Source: a candidate division LCP-89 bacterium (lineage in GTDB: Bacteria; Electryoneota; B3-LCP). From it: 52,884 nucleotides of DNA. The notes beneath the pieces were generated by a model. It worked only from the letters and a program-made list of their open reading frames with translations, was not told the DNA's origin and did not search any database. The position numbers and the translations under genes are program-made. The stretch is taken from the NCBI GenBank assembly GCA_025774555.1, contig JALGVT010000016.1, positions 1-52,884 on the forward strand. The letters are read 5' to 3'. Each line of letters opens with the position of its first letter. Positions within the stretch are counted from its first letter, which is position 1. This document shows positions 1 to 8,875 of the stretch, piece after piece.

Positions 1-842
1 TGCAGAGCATAAGCTGGAGCAGCATCCCAGATAGATCCTTCACCCTGCGGCAAACCGTGCGATAGCCTCTTCCAGCGGTTGGCGTTACGCGTCATATAGA
101 CGCCGTCGATCGTTGCCGACCATAAAGTCTCGGTATCAGTTGGGTGACCAAGAATATCATAAGTCGCTGGCTTATCGTCCGTGTCGGGGTCTTTCGCCAT
201 ACTGGAAGCACGGAGCTTAAAAGTATCCGCTGCCGTTGTGCTGAGGAACGGCCCGAATTCCGTGGCTGCCCAGAGCGTATCGAATGGCTCACCGATTGAA
301 GCCCGGGAATATATATCGTATGTGGCAGCACGACGATTGTAGTTGGTTGAATCGAAGCTGTCATAATCGCCGTCTATATCAGGGAGACCTCCTATCGCTG
401 ACCGCCAGGTCAATCCGCCGTCGTCGCTTCGGTATAATCCTGCTGTCGAGGCGGCGAAAACCGTGAGCGAATCGGGATGCGGTGAGCAGATAATATCGGT
501 AATCCGCGCATCTTCTGTGAACAGATAGGCGTGATCGCTGGTGTCCTGACAGGTGGCGGACAAGCCGTAATAACCGGCAAAGAATCCCTGAGCGTATGCC
601 CAGAAGAAACGGGTGTCGCCTATTTGTATATCATCTGCGCTAAGCGTCACCGATGGCACGCCCGACACATCCTCCGGATGTATAACAAGAGGAACGCCCG
701 AACCTGAAGCCAGAGAAACGCTGGCAAAGAGGAACAGACATAAACCAGTCGCTAAAAACCTGGCGCCCCTTTTGAATCGCACCCCGGATGCGGCGCGAGC
801 TTCTGAAATCTCTAATCTGTCTCGATGGTAGAAAGCATTCAT
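1..842 (-). CDS. BNR-repeat secreted protein, C-terminus beyond window
   Basis: The frame is open from an ATG at 842 to the left edge of the window, so about 280 N-terminal residues are visible and the C-terminus is missing. After a basic stretch of about 25 residues there is a hydrophobic signal segment (FLATGLCLFLFASVSLA). Around residue 135 is an Asp-box/BNR repeat, AGLYRSDDGGLTWRSA, and a second beta-propeller-like blade (ATIDGVYMTRNANRWKRL) occurs near residue 255. This matches secreted BNR/sialidase-like or photosystem-assembly-like propellers; the substrate is unknown. A GGGAG Shine-Dalgarno lies just before the ATG. It is the last visible gene of the minus-strand operon that starts with the TonB receptor, 71 bases after the PorV-like gene. 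A T9SS sorting domain is expected in the missing part (inference). Confidence 0.75.
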   Translation of the reverse strand, partial: MNAFYHRDRLEISEARAASGVRFKRGARFLATGLCLFLFASVSLASGSGVPLVIHPEDVSGVPSVTLSADDIQIGDTRFFWAYAQGFFAGYYGLSATCQDTSDHAYLFTEDARITDIICSPHPDSLTVFAASTAGLYRSDDGGLTWRSAIGGLPDIDGDYDSFDSTNYNRRAATYDIYSRASIGEPFDTLWAATEFGPFLSTTAADTFKLRASSMAKDPDTDDKPATYDILGHPTDTETLWSATIDGVYMTRNANRWKRLSHGLPQGEGSIWDAAPAYAL

Positions 843-913
843 TTTATATCTCCCTTGTCGGAAGAGTGATTCTCTGATGGATTGATTTTTCTGCTTTATA
901 TATCAGCAGATTA

Positions 914-1894
914 TCAAAAACTGAACCGGAGTGAAAACCGGTGGACATTGTCCAGAATTGAATAGTTGGAAAAGGCGTAATCTACGATCAGCCTGTAACC
1001 CGACATAGGCAGAGCCACACCCGCGCCGGCATTCAATCCAGCCGTGTCATGACGGAAAATGTAACCGCCGCGCAGGAAAGCAGTTTCCATGTAAGCATAT
1101 TCTACGCCAGCATGAATTCGTTCCAGGTTATCGGATGGATGAATGCCGTCAACGGCAACTGATATTCTTTGATTGAATGTCTTATAGGGTTCCATCGCAA
1201 CACCGAAAGCAAACTCAATCGGCAGGTCGTAGTCTAAATATTCGCTCTCATCCTGTAAAGGCACGCCATTGTCGTAATCCTGATATGTGTCAGGCAGAAC
1301 GAACTTGCTTCCAAAGTTACGTACGTTCATCCCCAGCCTGAGTGTGCGGAAACCAGTGTCGTACATCAAGCCAACGTCAACTCCAAAAACCGACGCATCT
1401 GTCACCCAGAGATCCTCATGTATCCATCTCAGATTACCGCCGATGGCGAATTTGTCTGTCAGGTACCGCGCATACGAAACGCCGAGAGCGAAATCAGAAA
1501 CCGAAAATGTCTCGCCGGAAGTCCCCTGCTGGTCATCGACCGTGGTAACGTCCATATCGCCTGAATCTAAGTAGATGAAATGTACGCCGAATACGCCCAA
1601 TTGACCGAAATTGTGTGCCAGAGAAGCACCGTACAGATTGATATCGACGAACCAGGGTGCATAGCTGGCAACGAAACTCGAACGCTGGACGTGAACTAAT
1701 CCGGCAGGATTCCCGAAGACCGCTCCGGCGTCGCCCGACAATCCCATACCGGCGCTCCCCATCGCGGCAGACCGTGCATCCAGGTCGATCTTCAAAAACT
1801 GCGCCCCCATGGTTCCAACTTTTGCAAATTCCTGTCCCTGAACCGAAAGCGCCAGGCTCAAAAACAGTATAAGCAGCATTCCTTTGCGTAGCAT
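914..1894 (-). CDS. PorV/PorQ-family outer-membrane beta-barrel protein
   Basis: 326 residues with a clear signal peptide (LLILFLSLALSVQGQEF). The mature start, KIDLDARSAAMGSAGMGLSG followed by 'GNPAGL', is the signature of the PorV/PorQ (UPF0164-like) outer-membrane family. The rest alternates short amphipathic strands and ends in Phe (FSLRFSF), as outer-membrane barrels do. In Bacteroidota PorV acts with the T9SS sortase PorU and carries cargo to the attachment complex. The neighbouring genes encode a secreted protein with a C-terminal sorting-like domain and a propeller protein, so a secretion or surface-display role fits. It could also be a generic FadL-like barrel of the same superfamily. 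The upstream gene stops about 60 bases before this start. Confidence 0.8.
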   Translation of the reverse strand: MLRKGMLLILFLSLALSVQGQEFAKVGTMGAQFLKIDLDARSAAMGSAGMGLSGDAGAVFGNPAGLVHVQRSSFVASYAPWFVDINLYGASLAHNFGQLGVFGVHFIYLDSGDMDVTTVDDQQGTSGETFSVSDFALGVSYARYLTDKFAIGGNLRWIHEDLWVTDASVFGVDVGLMYDTGFRTLRLGMNVRNFGSKFVLPDTYQDYDNGVPLQDESEYLDYDLPIEFAFGVAMEPYKTFNQRISVAVDGIHPSDNLERIHAGVEYAYMETAFLRGGYIFRHDTAGLNAGAGVALPMSGYRLIVDYAFSNYSILDNVHRFSLRFSF

Positions 1895-1955
1895 AGTTAA
1901 TCTCCTCCCACATCGTGGAACTGTAATCCAATGATGGGTGGACTTTATTGGTGTA

Positions 1956-4211
1956 TCATCTCGCGATGACGAATTTTCCTATTATCTTGTCACTGTCGGT
2001 TTCGACGATGTACAGGTAAAGTCCCGAAACCACCGCCTGCGTATTCTTCGACAGCAGATCCCAGATTTCGCTGTCAGTTCCGTCAATGTGATCTAAGGTC
2101 TGCACAATATCGCCCGCCAGCGTAAGTATCGTGATTTTACAAGCCGGCGGTAGATTTATGAAGCGAATCGTCTCATCATATTTCGCTTCAAAAAGATTGG
2201 TTCCTCTATAAGGGTTAGGAACGACCTTGACATTATCAAGACCCACGTTCGACTTGCCTTCCTCTTCACCGCCAGCATAATTGGTCGGATACACCGGCAG
2301 TGGCGCTCCGCTGGAGGGATCCTTCATGTAATTTGCTCTCGCAGATTCCTGAGGCAGAAATTCCGGTGTCGTCACGGTTTCCGGTTTATACGAATCGTAG
2401 GCTACGACTACATAGTAGTAGGGGACGTAATTGATAGGTCTTGAGTAAGTAGTTTCCCAGAGCGTCATACCGCCCGTATCGACAAATGTATGCTCTAAGC
2501 TCGGCAAATTTATCGGGGCGGCGCTGACGGTGTCACCCTCTGTTGTGGTAACCCAAATGGAACTATCCGGCGCGATTTCGCCTGTCGCAAACGTATCCAC
2601 AGCGTTTGCATATATCAATTCCCAGCCAGTGGGGGCATACGCGGCTCGATAAATCTTATACCCCTCAAAATCAGAGTAATTCAAGAGCGGATCCACGAAG
2701 AACTCAGCGTGATTATCCCAGGTTAAACGGATACCCTCTTCCAAACCGGAATAGTTCAGGTTGGGGATAGGCGGCGGGACAGGCAGCACGTAATGCAGAT
2801 CGGATGAAGGATCTGATGGATTTGCAGGTGAACTTGTCTGAGCGCCGGCATAATACGCGACCATTGACTGATCCGCAGCATTGCGAAGGCCTTTTATACC
2901 TTGCCCTAAGCAGAAAGAATAAGCGAAGCGAAGCGTATCATCGACGGGGAACGAGAAGGGACCTGAAGAGGTCAACCAACGGTAATCGAATGTAGGCGCT
3001 CCGATTTCGCGAGGATTGGGAATAAAATGGTATCCCATACTCGCTTTATTCGTCGCATCCATATATTCATACTTCTCATCATCATTGCCCGGGTCGCTGT
3101 TCCAGTTCCACCACTGATGCGCATAAGGACGTGGTAAAGTGTCTTCCAATGTTGTATTATAAGGTTCATGCGGTGTGTAGAGCAGGCGTCCACCTGTCCA
3201 CCCGTCACAGGGTATCGCCAGACCGCGCTCACCGGTATCGTTCCCTTGAACGGCATTGTTATCGCCGTCGTAAATGATGGACATATTGCGGCTGATCAGC
3301 CAGCCGTGCAACGGCTCTAAGGTAATAGGATCTATCAGTGGTTGCCCTTCCCATTGACCTGCCTGACCCAATATCTCCGGACCGTTTTCATCTAAGTATA
3401 TCTGGTACTCATCATAGACGCCGTCCGGTTCAATCAGGCTGGGATTGTAATTCGGATTGTCAGCATTAGACCATCCGTAAGGGATTCCCCATTCATCATA
3501 CCCATCTAATTCATCGCCATCGAGATCTAACGGATCAACCCAGTCCACCTCATCCGTGTTGGTATCATCACCATCCCAACCGTCATAATCGACGTTGTCA
3601 TCGATGTGAGGTTCTGTGGCGTCGAGGGTGGCTACGTCGTTGTCGAACACCCAGGCAGCGTAGAAATTGGACAGTTGCCCAACCATACCCGTGTTGACCA
3701 CATTCGATTCGATGATCATAAACTCGTTGTAAGCCGGCATCGACCAGGTGAGGCAGCGCTGCCACACTTCAATACCGAGCGGTTCATGTGTGCCGGAGCC
3801 GACAAAATCGTCGAAGGCGACGTAAGAGTCCTGGATCGACTTACCGGTACCGATAAAGAAGGGGTCATCGTCAGAGGCGTGAAATTCGTAATCGCCGTAG
3901 TCCGCGTGCGAACACCTCTTTTTCCCCTGAACTAATGCTCCAACCCAGAAACGCCCTTCCCAGATGTAATCGTTATCCGAGCCTCCGGGCCACTGCCCTG
4001 AAGGAAGGTTCGCATCGGGATCGCCGTAGCGTCCAAAATTGGAAATTGCGGTCCAGATGTTAGAAACATCCATGACCATGTTCTTGTCTTGTGTCTCATC
4101 GCCCATAGTCCCCCGGACGGGGCCTATCTTGTCACCATCCTGCAGCCGTTTCGCAAATGCCGCAGAAGTGATGAGCAGAACGCCGAGGATGATTACTGCC
4201 CAGCGATTCAT
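1956..4211 (-). CDS. Large secreted protein with C-terminal sorting-like domain
   Basis: 751 residues if translation begins at the ATG at 4211. A GGAG sits seven bases before that ATG, whereas the in-frame ATG at 4223 lacks a site, so the shorter form is preferred. Signal peptide: MNRWAVIILGVLLITSAAFA. The body is rich in Asp, Gly, Trp and Tyr. It includes an acidic run with calcium-loop-like repeats (DLDGDELDGYDEWG) near residue 210 and a fibronectin-like segment (FEGYKIYRAAYAPTGWELIY) near 520. The last 80 residues (VPNPYRGTNLFEAKYDE ... GLYLYIVETDSDKIIGKFVI) resemble T9SS type A/FlgD-like sorting domains. Such proteins are exported and surface-attached. Function unknown; its position directly after a TonB receptor suggests an outer-membrane partner. 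Confidence 0.7.
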   Translation of the reverse strand: MNRWAVIILGVLLITSAAFAKRLQDGDKIGPVRGTMGDETQDKNMVMDVSNIWTAISNFGRYGDPDANLPSGQWPGGSDNDYIWEGRFWVGALVQGKKRCSHADYGDYEFHASDDDPFFIGTGKSIQDSYVAFDDFVGSGTHEPLGIEVWQRCLTWSMPAYNEFMIIESNVVNTGMVGQLSNFYAAWVFDNDVATLDATEPHIDDNVDYDGWDGDDTNTDEVDWVDPLDLDGDELDGYDEWGIPYGWSNADNPNYNPSLIEPDGVYDEYQIYLDENGPEILGQAGQWEGQPLIDPITLEPLHGWLISRNMSIIYDGDNNAVQGNDTGERGLAIPCDGWTGGRLLYTPHEPYNTTLEDTLPRPYAHQWWNWNSDPGNDDEKYEYMDATNKASMGYHFIPNPREIGAPTFDYRWLTSSGPFSFPVDDTLRFAYSFCLGQGIKGLRNAADQSMVAYYAGAQTSSPANPSDPSSDLHYVLPVPPPIPNLNYSGLEEGIRLTWDNHAEFFVDPLLNYSDFEGYKIYRAAYAPTGWELIYANAVDTFATGEIAPDSSIWVTTTEGDTVSAAPINLPSLEHTFVDTGGMTLWETTYSRPINYVPYYYVVVAYDSYKPETVTTPEFLPQESARANYMKDPSSGAPLPVYPTNYAGGEEEGKSNVGLDNVKVVPNPYRGTNLFEAKYDETIRFINLPPACKITILTLAGDIVQTLDHIDGTDSEIWDLLSKNTQAVVSGLYLYIVETDSDKIIGKFVIAR

Positions 4212-4267
4212 TTTATGCTCCATGTTGTATAAAGCAACTGAGGTTGGATCGTATCTATCTGTTTATA

Positions 4268-7200
4268 CTAAAATTCTATTTTCATACCTGCGCGTATTAA
4301 ACGCTGCGATCCGTACACCGATGGATCATCGTATGGTCCGTTCGGATCGTAGATTCGATTCCCGTCGGAATCGACCTGCAGGGCGTACCATTCTTCATCG
4401 TCGATATCATATATGTTCAGCTTGTTGAACAGATTGCGTACCTCGATGAAGAATTTGGTGTAATATCTCTTCCACAGAAACCCTTTATCAGCAATCATAT
4501 CGACGGTGAGAGTATAAGGCATTCGCTCGGTGTTTTCATACTTCCACTTATCCTGATCTTTGGTAGGTGGACTCCAGGGCATACCGCTGCCGTACTGAAT
4601 GATAAAATTGAACCCTAAATTATCCGTGTATGGCACGCCGAAGAACAACTGGTTATCAAGCGTCCTCAGGTCGATATTTGCCGATAGTGTATGACGCTGA
4701 TCCCAGTCTAAATAGGTCTCAGTGGTCGGCACGTTGTTGTTTTCCCAGATTGTCACATAGTCAGCGGTAGGTGAAGAGTTCTTACCGCGTGCAAAGGAGT
4801 ATGTGTAAGTCGCAGTACCAGATAGATACCGGTGCCTCGGTCTGATGACTGTCACCTCAAAACCGCGCACATTGCCGTAATCGGTGTTGTCGTAGATGCC
4901 GTACCAGTTCGAAGCTGAATAGTAGATCTGGCGATTGTCGGTAAGTCCGGTAATGTCCTTGAAGAACCCGGTAACATTCAATACGAGGTCATTGGCAAAC
5001 TGATGCTTGATACCAAGTTCGTATGAAGTCGTCTGCTCAGGTTCCAGATTGGCGTTGCCCATGATAGGGAAAGCGCCGTGTAACTGGAAAGTGAGATTAG
5101 CAAAGAGGAAGTCGAACCGTGGCACCTGAAAGTAACGCCCGTAATTGAAGTACAGCACATCCCTGTCGGTGATGGGGTGCGAAACACCAAGCCTCGGCGA
5201 CCAGGCGTATTTGGCATTAACCGAGGTCGGATTCTTAATTTCTCCACCCACGGTGATATCGGTCACCGGGTCGGTGATGTCTGTGGGATAATCATCGTGA
5301 TTGGCATCGAAATAATCAAAACGCAATCCAGCATTAACGATCAATCCCTCAAACTCCATTTTATCCTGCGCATAAACCGCGAATGAACGGGGGCGGATGG
5401 TATAATCTTCACCATAAATATTGCCGCCTGAAGCAGCATCGACGTCGTATATGTCGATGTCGAAGAAACTGCCCTCAACACCCGTTTTTAATTGATGATT
5501 CTTATTAATCTGGCTGGTTAAATGGAACTGAGTGTTATATGTGAATTTCTCATCCTCATGCCAACGGTCACGATTATAGGTATTGCCCATACCATATGTG
5601 AAGAAGCCGTCGTCGTCTTTCTCGCCAACGGCGAACATCGGCAGTTCGGTCATCGGAATCCAGAGTGATTGGTCAGAACCGATCTCCGATGCATCTACGA
5701 AGCCGTTGTGGTTTTCATCGGTGTAAAGGTCTTCATCCGGTCCGTAATAGACGAAATCCCAGACGTGGTTGCCATTCAGGTCTTCAGGTTTGCTATCGAA
5801 GAATCCGTCGCCGTCAATGTCTTCAGTGCTCACCAGCCCGTCACCTTCGCCGTAGTCAGGACCGGTCCATTCCGGGTTGGGCTGACCACCGGGAAGAAGC
5901 GGATAGATACCGTCTAAGCCGGCATCCCATCCAAAGAGCGAATCTCCTGTAATCGGATCGATCGGGATTTCAAAATCAAACTGACCGTTCACCAACAGGT
6001 CTTCTGTCGTCTGCATAATCCCATCGCCATTGAGGTCATTCCAAGCCCAGGTCTTCCCATCGTCCGCGAAGATCATTTCGCCCATATCGAAACGACCGTC
6101 GCCGTCTTGATCTTCATTCGTGGTCTCGATAATATTCCACTTCAGGTAGGTGCGATAACGGCTGAACCGCACTTCATAGAAGGTCTTTTCATTTAATGTA
6201 TGCGTGAGAGTCAAACCGAACTGATCCGAATTCGCTTCATATTCCGGCGTGCTGTCGAACATGTCGAAACTGCCGAGACTGCCATCGTGGTTTAAATCTT
6301 CTGAATCGACAACACCATTGCCATTGATGTCGGTCCACTCGTTGACTTCCATGGTGCCGTTACCATTTAAATCTTCCCACTCACTGTCCAACTGTCCGTT
6401 ATTGTACCATCCGGAAAGGTTTGGATCAGATGCGAAATCCGGATTCATATCTTCGTAGGTTGTCTTTCTATAGAGATTATAAGTGGTTCTAGCACTCCTT
6501 TCAAATTGAGTATAATCATTTTGATAATACAGCCCGCTGACGGCAAGTTTCACTTTCGGCGTGATATTATAGGTCAGTTTTCCCTGAAAAGTCAAAGGCT
6601 CTTCATCTTCATTAGGAAGATCGCCCTTGGTTTTCATCCATTCACCTGAAAGGAAGAACCGCATATTGTTGGTGAACGGCAAAGGTCCACCAAACGAACC
6701 TTCAACGTTCCAGAGCTGTTCATGCCAGGGATTCGTTCGGTATCCGCTGAAATCCGATGTCTTCATCCGCATGGCTCCGCTGTATTTCAAACCGCCCTCT
6801 TTAAGCACCATATTGACTATGCCGGATTGAGCTGAACCGTATTCAGCGCCGAATCCGCCGGTCTGAACCGAAACCTCTTCTAACGCCATCTCAGGAACGT
6901 CCCCGTCGAAAGCGCCAGTCTCAGGATCGACTACCAATGCGCCGTCGATCAGGAATGCAACTTCCCGGTTACGACCGCCTCTTATGTGAAGCTGACCATC
7001 TTCTTCCACCGCGCCGGCAGTCAGACTCAGGATATCCTCCATTTCGTCAACCGGCATCTGCGCGAGATTTCCGCCCGACGTCGTCATGCGGCTCCCCGTG
7101 ACGTCCTTTTCGATGAGCGGCTTTTCGGCGATCACCACGACCTCTTCACCTTCGAGGATGGTCGGTTCCAAATCGAAATTGATGCGGCTGGTCAAATCTG

Positions 7201-7483
7201 TCTGAACAACAACATTCTGAACAGTCATTTCCGCATAACCAACCGAGGACGCCTTAATCTCGTAGAAACCCGGTGGAATGTTTAAAATAAAGAAGTATCC
7301 GTCGAGATCTGTAGTGGCGCCCAGAGTAGTTCCTTCAATGACCACATTGACCGCAGGAAGAGGTTTGCCGGTTTCTTTATCGGTGATGCGTCCAGCAACT
7401 TTTCCAGTCACAGCAGCCATTGCAGTGCAAACTGAAATGACCAGAATGAGACCTACAGATATCCATTTGATTATGTTATTCAT
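4268..7483 (-). CDS. TonB-dependent receptor with CarboxypepD_reg domain and EF-hand-like loops
   Basis: 1071 residues from the ATG at 7483, which has AGGTGG eight bases upstream; the in-frame ATG at 7510 has no ribosome site. Order: signal peptide (WISVGLILVISVCTAMA), a carboxypeptidase-regulatory-like domain (about 25-105, GRITDKETGKPLPAVNVVIE), a plug domain (about 110-230, including IRGGRNREVAFLIDG), then a 22-strand-type barrel ending in an aromatic residue (LIRAGMKIEF). Between about residues 385 and 620 lie at least seven DxNxDG/DxDxDG calcium-loop motifs (e.g. DQDGDGRFDMGEM, DLNGDGIMQTTEDL). The substrate is unknown; an oligosaccharide, peptide or siderophore is possible. It appears to be the first gene of its operon, with a candidate promoter about 325 bases upstream. 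Confidence 0.85.
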   Translation of the reverse strand: MNNIIKWISVGLILVISVCTAMAAVTGKVAGRITDKETGKPLPAVNVVIEGTTLGATTDLDGYFFILNIPPGFYEIKASSVGYAEMTVQNVVVQTDLTSRINFDLEPTILEGEEVVVIAEKPLIEKDVTGSRMTTSGGNLAQMPVDEMEDILSLTAGAVEEDGQLHIRGGRNREVAFLIDGALVVDPETGAFDGDVPEMALEEVSVQTGGFGAEYGSAQSGIVNMVLKEGGLKYSGAMRMKTSDFSGYRTNPWHEQLWNVEGSFGGPLPFTNNMRFFLSGEWMKTKGDLPNEDEEPLTFQGKLTYNITPKVKLAVSGLYYQNDYTQFERSARTTYNLYRKTTYEDMNPDFASDPNLSGWYNNGQLDSEWEDLNGNGTMEVNEWTDINGNGVVDSEDLNHDGSLGSFDMFDSTPEYEANSDQFGLTLTHTLNEKTFYEVRFSRYRTYLKWNIIETTNEDQDGDGRFDMGEMIFADDGKTWAWNDLNGDGIMQTTEDLLVNGQFDFEIPIDPITGDSLFGWDAGLDGIYPLLPGGQPNPEWTGPDYGEGDGLVSTEDIDGDGFFDSKPEDLNGNHVWDFVYYGPDEDLYTDENHNGFVDASEIGSDQSLWIPMTELPMFAVGEKDDDGFFTYGMGNTYNRDRWHEDEKFTYNTQFHLTSQINKNHQLKTGVEGSFFDIDIYDVDAASGGNIYGEDYTIRPRSFAVYAQDKMEFEGLIVNAGLRFDYFDANHDDYPTDITDPVTDITVGGEIKNPTSVNAKYAWSPRLGVSHPITDRDVLYFNYGRYFQVPRFDFLFANLTFQLHGAFPIMGNANLEPEQTTSYELGIKHQFANDLVLNVTGFFKDITGLTDNRQIYYSASNWYGIYDNTDYGNVRGFEVTVIRPRHRYLSGTATYTYSFARGKNSSPTADYVTIWENNNVPTTETYLDWDQRHTLSANIDLRTLDNQLFFGVPYTDNLGFNFIIQYGSGMPWSPPTKDQDKWKYENTERMPYTLTVDMIADKGFLWKRYYTKFFIEVRNLFNKLNIYDIDDEEWYALQVDSDGNRIYDPNGPYDDPSVYGSQRLIRAGMKIEF

Positions 7484-7739
7484 GATTCCACCTCGCAGCT
7501 TACATTTCACCCGTATCGAACGATCAGCATATTAAAACACTAATTTCTATCTTGCGGATGTTGTGTAGCACGATAAGACTCATCAAGTTGTGATTTGTAT
7601 GTCTTTAAAGGGGTGATAGCAACGGCATGAATTTTGCAGATTCTCGCAGGCATAGAAAAGCTTCGGCGAACTTGATAGCAAATCCGCTTAATAAATTGCC
7701 TGGTTTTCCACACCAATGGATCAGGTATAATACCGCTTA

Positions 7740-7789
7740 TTGCGGGGAGAATAGCTCTCGGGATCGCCGTAGTGCGTCCACCCCCGCAA
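7740..7789 (-). ncRNA. Hairpin in long 5' leader of TonB receptor
   Basis: On the minus strand an eight-base stem (TTGCGGGG with CCCCGCAA) encloses 34 bases that can pair further. It lies within the roughly 325-base leader between a candidate promoter and the receptor start. I do not recognise a riboswitch class. The remainder of the 558-base gap to 8068 shows nothing I can name. Confidence 0.35.
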
Positions 7790-7813
7790 CACTATCGTCC
7801 CAATTCAGCTAAA

Positions 7814-7841
7814 AGTTTAACATTTTTTTTATTAAAGTCAA
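7814..7841 (-). promoter_or_regulatory. Candidate promoter for TonB receptor operon
   Basis: Minus strand: TTGACT (7836-7841) and TAAACT (7814-7819) with 16 bases between. The -35 matches the window consensus; the -10 is weaker. The transcript would start near 7807. Confidence 0.4.
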
Positions 7842-8068
7842 GTAAAAATGTTATTAATTTGCTAATAGATGTTAAAACAGAACTTGTATTATTCCGCTAC
7901 TCTTCTCATAGTTATAGTCAACAGTTTTGCCTCACTTACCAGTCAGAATTCATGTATCCTTCGTTATGAATACCGATATCAACGAATAAATTGCAGCTTT
8001 ATAAGCGGACGCTGAGATACATTAAATCTGATAGACTGAAAATACCATCTGTTCGGTAGAATGCAAAA

Positions 8069-8863
8069 TCAAGGCTGGCTGATTCGTTCAATAGCTGTGG
8101 ATCTGCCGCTTTCAGCATCAATTGTGATCACAACGCCATTCAAACGTATGTTCTCTTTCGCTATTTCATAGCGATGAGGGATGCCCTGAATAAAACGCTT
8201 CAGGGCTATTTTGCGGCTTAAACCGATAACTGAATCGAACGGACCGGTCATACCAGCGTCGGTGATATATGCTGTTCCTTCGGGAAGTATCCGTTCGTCC
8301 GCGGTCTGCACATGAGTATGCGTGCCGATGACGGCGGAAACCTGTCCGTCTAAATACCACCCAAGCGCCTGTTTCTCTGCCGTCGCTTCCGCATGGAAAT
8401 CGACGATTAAAACAGGTGTTTTAGTGCGCATCCGCTCAACCTCGCGCTTCACTGCCTTAAAAGGGCAGTCGATGGGATACATGAACACGCGCCCCTGCAG
8501 ATTTAATACTCCCACAGAGATGCCGTTATTGCCTTCATATATGTCTGATCCCCGTCCCGGACTTTCCTGTGGGTAGTTCAGCGGGCGCAGTAGTGGTACC
8601 TCATCCTGGAGCAGTTTTCTGCCCTGCGCAAGATCCCACACATGATTGCCACTCGTAACAACGTCGATGCCGAGCTGTCGATACGCAAAAAACTCCCTGG
8701 GAGTTATCCCCTTTCCATTAGCTGCATTCTCACCATTGGCAATACAGAAATTGATGTTGTGTTTGCGGATTAGCGATGGCAGGAAAGCAGTAACAATATC
8801 AAGACCGGGTTTTCCGATAATATCGGCAATAAAGAGGATTTTAAGCTGCGTCTGGTTTTTCAT
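8069..8863 (-). CDS. ymdB: YmdB-like metallophosphoesterase (TIGR00282 family)
   Basis: 264 residues from the ATG at 8863; a TTG at 8875 immediately after the rny stop codon is an alternative start. Family metal-ligand motifs are in order: IADIIGKPG (N-terminus), NGENAANGKG, TSGNHVWD, VDFHAEATAEK and GTHTHVQTADE, followed by YITDAGMTGP. In Bacillus the homologue hydrolyses 2',3'-cyclic nucleotides and influences biofilm and motility decisions. It is a soluble binuclear-metal enzyme. It directly follows rny (ribonuclease Y), a conserved pairing that suggests a link to RNA turnover. No terminator is obvious downstream. Confidence 0.9.
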   Translation of the reverse strand: MKNQTQLKILFIADIIGKPGLDIVTAFLPSLIRKHNINFCIANGENAANGKGITPREFFAYRQLGIDVVTSGNHVWDLAQGRKLLQDEVPLLRPLNYPQESPGRGSDIYEGNNGISVGVLNLQGRVFMYPIDCPFKAVKREVERMRTKTPVLIVDFHAEATAEKQALGWYLDGQVSAVIGTHTHVQTADERILPEGTAYITDAGMTGPFDSVIGLSRKIALKRFIQGIPHRYEIAKENIRLNGVVITIDAESGRSTAIERISQP

Positions 8864-8875
8864 TGTTATCCACAA

